This document shows, in pieces, positions 22,501 to 29,830 of a stretch of 64,000 bases of DNA (the stretch's first letter is position 1; every line of letters begins with the position of its first letter). The stretch comes from Prorocentrum cordatum (lineage: Eukaryota > Sar > Dinophyceae > Prorocentrales > Prorocentraceae). Made by a program: the position numbers and the translations under genes. The stretch spans positions 1 to 64,000 of the forward strand of contig CAUYUJ010020585.1 in the NCBI GenBank assembly GCA_963575745.1. The letters are read 5' to 3'. The notes under the pieces were generated by a model, which was not told the origin of the DNA, ran no database searches, and saw only the letters and a list, made by a program, of their open reading frames with translations.

Positions 22501-25500
22501 AGGCTGACTTCCCTTACACGACGTTCTCGTTCGTGTCCTGAAGTCTCGGGTCCCTTGGGAAAGTCAAGGGTATCGAGATCAGGAAGGAAGGAGGGCTGAC
22601 GTCCTGTGTGTGCCTGATATGGCGATACTCCGTTATAAAACGTAAACGCATTAGTAACGAAGATGCCTTCCGCCAATACTCTAGTGAATACAACAGGGAT
22701 GTTGTGTCTATTCAATTCTTCCTCAATCATGTGGAGGACGCCTCTGAGAATGCCGTTTCGTGACTCAATTGAAGTCGCGTGTTGGCCAGGAGCACGGATG
22801 CGAAGTTCCGTGCCCTTATTGGCCATCATGGTTTTAGCGGCATCGTTATTCAGGGCGCCTTCTCCGTCCGAGTATAAAACTTTGAAGGGTCCGTGATAGG
22901 CAATCCAGCAATAGTGGTAGGCGTCGATGATAGTGTCGCGTTCTCTGTCGGAAATCTCTAGGCCTGCTGCCAGGCGAATACAACGGTCCATAATATGAAA
23001 AATGGTCAGTTTCTTGTAAAACATGAGGTCCATTTCCCCTTCATCGAGCCAGCTGCCAGGGAGGCTTACTGATGGTAGTGTTGAGTTTCCTGGACGTTCC
23101 CATGCTCTGCATTCCCGACAGGTATCGCAGACTTCCTTGATCATATTTAGTCGAACATTATCAAGCCCTACCTTTTCGAAGATTAGCCTCATTTTTGGCT
23201 CCTTCGCATGGTGCCATCGCAGATGCAGTTTTCGGAGTTCCTTTTTCACAACATGGGGTTCGTGACTACGGAGACTCTGTAGACTGTGTTGGATGTCAAA
23301 TCTCGTCCAGTCGGGTAGTCGTGGAGCCCCAGAGCCGGTGGAGGCAAGAGGGTTCCTTGTAGCTCTACGTAGTTGATCCCCTGTGTTGACTGCGTCTGGA
23401 GGTGGTGGTACGCCTTGTAGACGTCCGCGGCGGGCCGCTACCTGTGGCGCATCGCTAGAACACGCAGAAGGCGTGTTTGCACGCTCGGGGGCGTCTCGTA
23501 GCAGGTCGTAGCTGCTGGCCCCAGATGTCGGATCGACGTTACCGAAGGAACGTGGTCGTGGTGGCCTGGCGTGTGCGCCTTGGCGGCCACCTGAAGCTGA
23601 AGCTTGGCCCTCACCAGGTTTAGGTAGGGGTTTCCACCAAGCTGGCACGGTTTTGCCTTCGGGGTCGTGGTCGTCTGGTAGTTTAAATGGTTCAGCAAAA
23701 CGACATTTACCAGGTTCGGTATCAAGGTGATTATTAACACCCTTGCTTCTCGTAAGATCCCTCTGACATGCTGGACATGGCCAGTATACAGAGATAGAGT
23801 CATGATATTTGCACTGCGTAGGGTCTCTGTTATGGCTAGGACTGTCCTTTCGGACGTTGTCGGTGCATGCCGGGCACGTAGCCACCTTTGGGATGATACG
23901 ATCACCGATGCGTCTCATACCTTCACCTGGTTCAGCTTGCTCAGGAAGGTCGGCAGGATAAGCATGTGCAGTATTTATAGGCGCGTTTCCGCGCGTGGTG
24001 TCAATGGCTTTCGCCAAGTAGACGGCTTCCACGAAGGCAGACTGCAGTCGTCGAGTGTATTTTTGTGCCAGTGAAAGCTCGGTGTTGCACGGTTGTGCGT
24101 GCACATGCTGACCGTTGCACTTGAGTCGCTCAAAGGGTTTAAGAATTGTCTTGTCGTTGCTGGTGATATTTGTCGGCTTCTTAATATAGTCACCAGTCGT
24201 ATCTTCAAGTCCAGTAGCGCATTGATCAATGCGCGCGGTCGTGATGTGTGGTCGGTTGGCAAGCTTCGTCCATGGAGAGATATCGTCCACCCATGTTCCT
24301 GTCGGTTGTTCGCGTATAAACCACCTCTGAGCGTCATCTTGGGTTGCAGCAATTTTACCACAGTAAATTATGCGTGGTAAGTCTTCTCTGTGGTGCTGTT
24401 CCCAAGTGTTATAGTTGACTTTGTAGTTATAGTAAGATGGTGGTCCTGTGGTGCGGCAGCTGGGTTGCAGTATGGCAACTCGTACGTAGCATATCTTAAT
24501 GTAGTGATCTATAACCTGCTGCACCGAGGGGTCTCCCAGGTCGACATATGTAGTCTTGTCCAAGTTGCCGCCTGAGGACAGCCCCCTTGAGAAGGCAAGC
24601 TCTGAGATGCCACCCTCACCACCACAAAGCTCCAACATATCCACGCAATTGTTATGGCCGTAGCATAGTGTAGCAACTATGCTGTATATGTTAGCGTGTG
24701 CGTCGGGCATAGATGTGGGAAGGGTAAGGAACAGGTCATCGTCCTCGTCGGAGCTTATCAGCTCAACAGGGGCGTCAGTACTCCAGGTTGCCATAAGATC
24801 CTGTCCGAGTCCTGACAAGTCATCGCCGCAATCGTCATTTCCGTCTTCGACGTGCTTTTTAATGCGGCGAGGCTTGATGCCTGCTTCCTTTTCGGCTTTG
24901 AGCCTTTCCTTCTGCTTTATACGCGATTCAGTGGGTAAAGCTTGCTCGTTTTGTTCGTCGGTCTGTGTACTCATTGTCGCGGTGGAATGGGTACACGCGT
25001 CAATCGCCAGAGTCGGGAGGGGGAGAGAACAGTCATCTATGATGACGCGTCTATGTTTCTGTGGTGATTGAGTAGGCTCGTTTCCGAGCAAGACCGGTTC
25101 CTCAGGTTGCCAATACAACCGAGTACTGATGTTGGCAACCCCTGCAGGTAATGGTGCATGCCAATCATACCCTGTTGGTTGATCGGTAACTGAGATATCT
25201 TGAATAACCGCGTTGGTATCCAGGTTGATTGTTGCACGTCGGATAACTTCAGACCATTTTGGTCCTCCCTTATGAGTCGTCACGTAATGACGGGTATTAT
25301 GGTCTGTACGTGTATACGTATATAAGTATACGGGCACGTTTCCGTGCGTGGTGGTACTCCCCAGGAATTTGTCGTTTAAGTAACGGATGAGTGTAGTACG
25401 TGTCTGAGCCCGCCATTCAGCATGTCGTACCGTATGGCCGTACCAGTCCAACACATGTTGTGGCATGGCCTGCTTACAGGTACATGTCCACAGCTTCGAG

Positions 25501-25994
25501 CTAATCGGTATCGATGATGCTACCTGCATATATGTACCACTTGGTGTATTGTCTTGCATATTGAACCGAATACCGACATGACACAAACGCATCCGTATTA
25601 CTGACAACTTTACATCTTCCAGAGTATCACGTACTGGAGATAACTTCCAAACATATCCTGGGGGACCGAATATGATGATTTTCATGCGGAGTTTCTTGGC
25701 TTCTATCAACAGGTTCTGGATACGTGACCAGTGTGGGGCCACTCTCGTTCCTGGAGTTCGTATATACCAGTCACCCGGAGTACTGATCCATATGAGAGTG
25801 TAATCTCCACTGATCACCGCACCTAGATAATTTGTGCCCACGCTTGTCATAAGTTCGTTGTGGGAAATACGGTCACAAATATAACCTCGTGTGCGGAGGT
25901 CGGCACATGCCTCCCTCGTATCTTCAATGACAAAAGCCCTCTTACTAAGGCAGGTTGCCCCGCTGTCCTTGTTACCCCCCGGCTTTTCAGCCAT
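19530..25994 (-). CDS. Copia pol with methyltransferase-like domain
   Basis: A single 2154-residue frame with ATG at 25992-25994. Residues ~1-400: unknown, with GDYTLIWISTPGDW. About 450-680: methyltransferase-like, with MLELCGGEGG (motif I-like), LQPSCRTTGPP (motif IV-like) and GKIAATQDDAQRWF. About 705-765: two CCHC fingers, each starting CPAC. About 920-965: integrase HHCC zinc site (HLRWHH ... CDTCREC). About 990-1110: integrase core with D in EMDLMF, D in LYSDGEG (~1041) and E in SIESRNG. About 1650-1850: RT with YKWKFVKMG, SMDIDKAFLKG and HVDD (~1796, for the usual YVDD). About 1945-2110: RNase H (DIHSDSGYRKL; later SYAAEALA). Eight perfect hairpins lie inside, few in the core enzymes. 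Upstream, the same frame stays open to the TGA at 26034, so readthrough from the preceding ORF is possible. Confidence 0.93.
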   Translation of the reverse strand: MAEKPGGNKDSGATCLSKRAFVIEDTREACADLRTRGYICDRISHNELMTSVGTNYLGAVISGDYTLIWISTPGDWYIRTPGTRVAPHWSRIQNLLIEAKKLRMKIIIFGPPGYVWKLSPVRDTLEDVKLSVIRMRLCHVGIRFNMQDNTPSGTYMQVASSIPISSKLWTCTCKQAMPQHVLDWYGHTVRHAEWRAQTRTTLIRYLNDKFLGSTTTHGNVPVYLYTYTRTDHNTRHYVTTHKGGPKWSEVIRRATINLDTNAVIQDISVTDQPTGYDWHAPLPAGVANISTRLYWQPEEPVLLGNEPTQSPQKHRRVIIDDCSLPLPTLAIDACTHSTATMSTQTDEQNEQALPTESRIKQKERLKAEKEAGIKPRRIKKHVEDGNDDCGDDLSGLGQDLMATWSTDAPVELISSDEDDDLFLTLPTSMPDAHANIYSIVATLCYGHNNCVDMLELCGGEGGISELAFSRGLSSGGNLDKTTYVDLGDPSVQQVIDHYIKICYVRVAILQPSCRTTGPPSYYNYKVNYNTWEQHHREDLPRIIYCGKIAATQDDAQRWFIREQPTGTWVDDISPWTKLANRPHITTARIDQCATGLEDTTGDYIKKPTNITSNDKTILKPFERLKCNGQHVHAQPCNTELSLAQKYTRRLQSAFVEAVYLAKAIDTTRGNAPINTAHAYPADLPEQAEPGEGMRRIGDRIIPKVATCPACTDNVRKDSPSHNRDPTQCKYHDSISVYWPCPACQRDLTRSKGVNNHLDTEPGKCRFAEPFKLPDDHDPEGKTVPAWWKPLPKPGEGQASASGGRQGAHARPPRPRSFGNVDPTSGASSYDLLRDAPERANTPSACSSDAPQVAARRGRLQGVPPPPDAVNTGDQLRRATRNPLASTGSGAPRLPDWTRFDIQHSLQSLRSHEPHVVKKELRKLHLRWHHAKEPKMRLIFEKVGLDNVRLNMIKEVCDTCRECRAWERPGNSTLPSVSLPGSWLDEGEMDLMFYKKLTIFHIMDRCIRLAAGLEISDRERDTIIDAYHYCWIAYHGPFKVLYSDGEGALNNDAAKTMMANKGTELRIRAPGQHATSIESRNGILRGVLHMIEEELNRHNIPVVFTRVLAEGIFVTNAFTFYNGVSPYQAHTGRQPSFLPDLDTLDFPKGPETSGHERERRVREVSLEAITQATAVAKTNRALRAKTTPDGARLYSSGDLVDYHRPTATKDDHGGWNGPFPVIRNVPERGHIVVKAGSREVIVMYPDARHTLYIECLLTRELGMDNMAMQTVLAYVAHLSAGKPAKVFGYIPDYKGNLNLSDDSKFHPRVHLALQYLVRNYFRVEHVVAVRLAKSVSSLPAVKYATGSTLIHYDNDISPAFHYYECVGTGLNISQITGSTHSRLIQCLTSRVPSLGFHDDLAKYQHPSNTSGEHESPGNRPSPDTPDASSPSEGRLSTIYEENEEHNIEAMMLEEWYDELRMDLHPTTITDDYLYCVPTTMLPDQCVLVSAFVDEDDIISSDMLGDEPKSCESCLVSLCSNTADESYSLDSDEYGPYVELCFTSEMSKIVLDQTQLAQLDTDMVATMRVYVSSAAKRAVVVKEDDLLTKADIAAHPKEVSEALYTELKIWIDNRCFEMYDLSKASNIMTSRYVYKWKFVKMGTENVKTIRLRLVLRGFMDTEAFDVETFSGTARRQSQRLLASEAACHPEWILASMDIDKAFLKGLTYEELAHATGEETRMVCFTLPPGSAQVLRTLPGFSSYDESRHCLRCLKPGTGTKDAPRAFSLKLRTTTRAIGLTPTSYDPEFEFSQDLLTAKHVDDINMTGLEKNIDDYVQRVEKVFGKCKLNKHTYTNCAVRYTKNDQGDVIMDQDEYIKQLRPITHPELTGAAADAKATKLITDMFVSLRGALAYALLTQIWLMVYVVSLQKIQEPTNLQVRRLNAVTRKLISSPKRITFPRMKPTNEVDIHSDSGYRKLTGEEDDETKGYGIRGANVLRRGNSPQGKSVVHLCDGLCKSHRLQVRSSYAAEALAAAHNLDECYPTLITLHELKAGALTPRQLRDMREVGGLAIKVSLTIDAESVYKSSSSRDLKIPTERTLLGHISWKRELMDIGIVHNVQWCDTRDMTADGHTKGSIDRELLLEVMSGTQSFKYDVKQFVPFRGPEDRDKPKSNQF

Positions 25995-26011
25995 CAGGCA
26001 AGACGACGAGG

Positions 26012-26034
26012 GGGCGACGTCGCCCTGCCATCTT
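26012..26034 (-). promoter_or_regulatory. Candidate readthrough signal after TGA
   Basis: The stop codon of the protease-containing ORF is TGA (plus 26034-26036). Eight bases downstream on the sense strand begins a perfect 14-bp palindrome GGGCGACGTCGCCC (26012-26025), which can fold as a 5-bp stem with an ACGT loop. The frame stays open through it into pol. A structured element about 8 nt after a leaky stop is how gammaretroviral gag-pol readthrough is arranged. Here the function is inferred from position only. Alternatively pol may restart at its own ATG about 40 nt after the stop. Confidence 0.4.
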
Positions 26035-29000
26035 CAAGATGAAGAAGATGTGCCTACAATATCTGCCAACATCTGGGCTTCCCTCAGATGCTGGAGCTCA
26101 GCACTGCAGCGCGCCGTGGCCTCAGAGGCGGATTGCTCCGCAAATGCTGTCAGCATCGATGGATTATCCATCAGCTGTTTCAGCACGCCTTTGGACCTAG
26201 CGTCGCTGACTGTATGCAATTCACGATTAGTGTATCCCATCACTATTTTACGGCGGGACTGCACAGCGTCCATGGGTACACTACCACCATGCAGGGCCAG
26301 TGTCCTGGCAACGAAACAATCAAACGTCTCAAGATCGTTGATGTTGTCGCCTCGCATGGTGGCCTTGGCGAGCGTCTCCATCAACCCCTGGGGCAGGTTT
26401 CCCTGCAATTGGTTGCGCTCCTGCGCAGGGGCCGGATCGCCTGTCAGCACTGTCTGGAAGGACGTGCTGCTTGAGCTCGAGGCGGGTTGCCCCGCAGCTC
26501 CAAAACGATCACACCTGATCGACAGATGTCCTGACGGCAACTTCGTCGTCGGCATGATTTTGGAGCCTTCCGGGAGCTCCATCTTGACCTGCCCCTTACC
26601 AGGGAATATCAGCTTTTCCTGGCCTCGTTCAAGCACGATGATCGTGCGTTTGTCCTGCATACTGTCGAGACCTAGGATGGCTGGCAGGTCCTTTCCACAG
26701 CCTGACACAATGTTCGTCTTGTATGAATCGTGTTGGGCTGACCCCTGGTACTCGCAGGCAATGCTAAATGTGCCTACGGTATCCGCTGGGGCCGACCCCT
26801 CTCCCACTCCGTTGATATGCAAACGAGAGCGGGGCTCGAACGTACAAGCACGACCATGTGACTCAGCAGCCTGGACGAACTTACGGCTCGTGTTCTCGCC
26901 CATGATGTTGATCTTCGAACCGACGTCGATGAGTATGGAATTTCCACCGTCATCCAAGAACGTCTTACTCGGCTGCTTGATGTGCACAGTTTCTGAAGTG
27001 TCGGCTGTGTCGGTAGGCGGGTTTCCCCGCGGCACATTCGTACTCCCTGGCGGGTTACCCCGCACGACACTGGCATGCGACTCGCTCTCGGCCATGCGTG
27101 CCAGGTCAATGTACTGGAAGTGCGACACGTGCTGGGCGTGATCACCACGCTCCTCCCGCCAGTTGGCATACTCATCACGTATGCTCATATACTGCTCGCG
27201 GGTAGTGCGCCTTATCAGCGTTAGGTACGAGTGAAGGGCGATGTCTTGCAACCCCTCGTTCGTGACGTGATCCCGGTACCGCAGCCACTCCTCGAACTCC
27301 TCATTCGTCGCTGAGATGTTGACGGCCCTGGCTGCTGTTGCTGCTGACGCCGCTGAAGATTCTGATAGGTCTAACGACGGACTATCAGTTTCAGGATTGT
27401 TGGCATCTAGCATAAAAGTTGTGTGCGTATTATCCATCTGATTCTGGAAATGTCGTACACGCAACTCGCGCAGCTGATCAGGGTCCAGTGACATCTCAGC
27501 CTCGCCTCCACTCTGGGGAGACATCTGAGGAGTATCATGCAGGCTTCCCTGCTGAGGCGCCGTCATCGGGATAAGCTGATCGAAATATCCCGTTGCCATA
27601 GGCGGCCTTACCTCTTCAGGCAGGCATCCCTGCTGGTGTGGCGAAACTGTCTGCATAGCTAGCATCCTGGACGTCATCTCCTCCACCATGCCCCTCAGCT
27701 CCCGCAGCTCCCTCGCTGACTGCTCGGGAGTCTGACTAAGGGAGCCAGTCCATGGGAAGGACGATGTTATAATGCCAGGTGCACGACAGATCGCACATGG
27801 TGGCTGCTGGGGATCTCCCTCACGCTGGTTTGTCACGTGGCCCACCACGTTAGAATTCCAGCATCCCTCGTGGAATAGGTGATTGCACCTCAGGCGGTAC
27901 ACAATATCCCTGGGCTGGAATTCTTCGAGGCATACAGCGCAGGTATCCTCCATCCCAGTAAAGACTTCTACGTCTGCTACCCTGGGGTATACCCGCCGCT
28001 GCCTCTCCAATACCGTCTCGGAGGGCATGAAGGCTGATGGGGGTGTCCCCGCTGGGTTCAGCACTTCCTGCACTTCGACATTTGGCATGGAAGTGGTAGG
28101 AGTCACGGCAGGCGAGTTTCCTCGCAAAGGTGAGCCCCTATTCCGCACCACGTCGAGTGCAGCTGCACGTGACTGGTCCCGTACACTTTGCACCGCCTGC
28201 CTCCTCCTGAAACATGCCTGCTGAGCGTGGTGCGTCTGCCTGATGTAGTCAGGCACGCCCCTACTGCCATACGATATTGAATGGGCAGTGGGTTGCACAA
28301 CCACCTCTGGTGATGTTGGGTGCGGGTACATGGAGTGGTCACTGCAGCGCACATTGGTGGAGTTATGCATCTGATCCGCCAATTCCCGAACAAATTTGTT
28401 TGGGACCCTTGCACCGTCAGGGTATAATGGCGGATTCATCTGCGTGGGTGGTGGCCTCTGGCCCTGAGACATGCTCGGATGGGCGTTGAACGCCGGGATA
28501 AAGGCTCGTTGCCGAGCGGGGCCCCGCGGGTTGGGACCCTCCGGTTCCCAGGACCAGGCTGGCCTCCACCTCTGTCCACTTGGGTGAGGCAGATTATGGT
28601 TCTGCACCAGCTGTACCGCGGCCGCCACTCTTGAGCGATAGTCGTCGGGTATACCCGCCCTGTGGTGGCTTGGTGTACCAGGCAGGTTTCCCTGCTGACT
28701 CGTTGGCGTGCCGGGCGGCATCATGTTGAGGAGGGCTGTGCTGTGATCAGCCCTAGCCGCAGCTAACCTCTCCATGAGTGTGCCGTTTACGGCAGGGCGG
28801 ACAGGTGTCCCAAATGGGGATTGTGCTGGCGGAGTGCCCGATGGAGTCATGCCCCTTGGAGTGCGCATGCTCTGTGTGGGGCTTGCGTGCATTGGCTCGA
28901 ACCGAGCAGGTCCGCTTGTAGGCAGGTTTCCCTGCATGGCTTGACGATTTCTCGTGGCCATAGCGGACATTGCTCCCTGGCCTGCGGCCCAGGGATCCTG

Positions 29001-29789
29001 CTGGTACAGCCTGTCCGCCAGCTGTTCTACCTGGTCAGGGTTCAGCGAAGCTGCAATCTGATCCAGGTCTGAAGTACTTATGGCCTGCCAAGACACGGCG
29101 CTCGGCCCTTGGCTTGGGGCACGGCTTGGAGCCGCGCTCCCGGCCTCACTCTCGGTGATCATAAAGATCCGAAAGATCTCAGGCTGGTTTCCCAGCTGGG
29201 TGGGGCTGTAGTGGTCCCCAACGTCCCTGTGGAGGTAGACCATGGCTGGATCAACGCCCTCTTGGTCTCGGGACCACTGGTACTTAATGCTGGAAGTACC
29301 GACATCAGCCCACCTATCTGAGGCAGTCATCGTACTGACAGGGACTCGCGCACGGCGGCTCCCCAAATACTCTGGGTTGCGCCATTGCCTTCCAGTGGTC
29401 AGGTCCTCTACATGAGAAATGTAATACGGTTCAATGATACCGTTATCTCCCTCGGACAAGAGGACTCCGTTATCGGGCCAACAGAACTTCATACCATCTT
29501 GTATGGCCTTGCGCCAATCTACAAAGATGATGAGGTCTGAATCTGGGCCCCACCCACTGTTCACGGCACGGCGGCGCACTGTCGGCACGAAATGGATGTG
29601 AACGGCCTGCCCCCCTTTTCTTCGTGTTGTGCTCAGGTCTACAGGACAGGCCGTGCCACATAATGCCTTCGAAAGCGTGCCATCGAGTGCCATGCATGGC
29701 GACTTCAGGGTATAGGGGCCGGTCTCCCGGCGGGTTCGTCGCACAGTACAATGTAATTGCACAGCGACCATGGAGCTTTCAGTGTCCAT
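26034..29789 (-). CDS. Protease/RING polyprotein, KptA C-half
   Basis: A 1251-residue frame. Residues ~55-130 match the C-terminal half of KptA/Tpt1 2'-phosphotransferase: QAVHIHFVP, then LIIFVDWRKAIQDGMKF and DNGVLLSEG with EPYYI. About 610-670 is a RING-H2 finger: CAVCLEEF ... YRLRCNHLFHEGC ... CAIC. About 945-1080 is a retropepsin-like domain: NSILIDVGSKINIMG (D-V-G-S for the usual D-T/S-G) and AILGLDSM. Between them lie long Pro/Gln/Met-rich disordered stretches, where most of the 12 hairpins of this ORF sit. ATG at 29787-29789 is inside the phosphotransferase domain, so initiation there would give a broken enzyme; -1 frameshifting from the upstream ORF would join the halves. It ends with TGA at 26034 and is followed in frame by pol. 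Confidence 0.88.
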   Translation of the reverse strand: MDTESSMVAVQLHCTVRRTRRETGPYTLKSPCMALDGTLSKALCGTACPVDLSTTRRKGGQAVHIHFVPTVRRRAVNSGWGPDSDLIIFVDWRKAIQDGMKFCWPDNGVLLSEGDNGIIEPYYISHVEDLTTGRQWRNPEYLGSRRARVPVSTMTASDRWADVGTSSIKYQWSRDQEGVDPAMVYLHRDVGDHYSPTQLGNQPEIFRIFMITESEAGSAAPSRAPSQGPSAVSWQAISTSDLDQIAASLNPDQVEQLADRLYQQDPWAAGQGAMSAMATRNRQAMQGNLPTSGPARFEPMHASPTQSMRTPRGMTPSGTPPAQSPFGTPVRPAVNGTLMERLAAARADHSTALLNMMPPGTPTSQQGNLPGTPSHHRAGIPDDYRSRVAAAVQLVQNHNLPHPSGQRWRPAWSWEPEGPNPRGPARQRAFIPAFNAHPSMSQGQRPPPTQMNPPLYPDGARVPNKFVRELADQMHNSTNVRCSDHSMYPHPTSPEVVVQPTAHSISYGSRGVPDYIRQTHHAQQACFRRRQAVQSVRDQSRAAALDVVRNRGSPLRGNSPAVTPTTSMPNVEVQEVLNPAGTPPSAFMPSETVLERQRRVYPRVADVEVFTGMEDTCAVCLEEFQPRDIVYRLRCNHLFHEGCWNSNVVGHVTNQREGDPQQPPCAICRAPGIITSSFPWTGSLSQTPEQSARELRELRGMVEEMTSRMLAMQTVSPHQQGCLPEEVRPPMATGYFDQLIPMTAPQQGSLHDTPQMSPQSGGEAEMSLDPDQLRELRVRHFQNQMDNTHTTFMLDANNPETDSPSLDLSESSAASAATAARAVNISATNEEFEEWLRYRDHVTNEGLQDIALHSYLTLIRRTTREQYMSIRDEYANWREERGDHAQHVSHFQYIDLARMAESESHASVVRGNPPGSTNVPRGNPPTDTADTSETVHIKQPSKTFLDDGGNSILIDVGSKINIMGENTSRKFVQAAESHGRACTFEPRSRLHINGVGEGSAPADTVGTFSIACEYQGSAQHDSYKTNIVSGCGKDLPAILGLDSMQDKRTIIVLERGQEKLIFPGKGQVKMELPEGSKIMPTTKLPSGHLSIRCDRFGAAGQPASSSSSTSFQTVLTGDPAPAQERNQLQGNLPQGLMETLAKATMRGDNINDLETFDCFVARTLALHGGSVPMDAVQSRRKIVMGYTNRELHTVSDARSKGVLKQLMDNPSMLTAFAEQSASEATARCSAELQHLREAQMLADIVGTSSSS

Positions 29790-29830
29790 GAATGCCCCTG
29801 AGAGGCGCGGATGAAGATAGCGGGCTCGCC
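29705..29830 (-). promoter_or_regulatory. -1 frame-change overlap with hairpin
   Basis: The upstream ORF (33256-29705) and the downstream ORF (open from at least 29830, ATG 29789) overlap here. Moving from one to the other needs a -1 shift. One hairpin of the family, GCCGG-TCTC-CCGGC on the plus strand (29718-29731), lies inside the overlap, 10 bases before the upstream stop codon. I do not see a canonical X-XXY-YYZ slippery heptamer just before it. It could be a programmed frameshift with an unusual site, or a plain inactivating indel. Confidence 0.4.
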
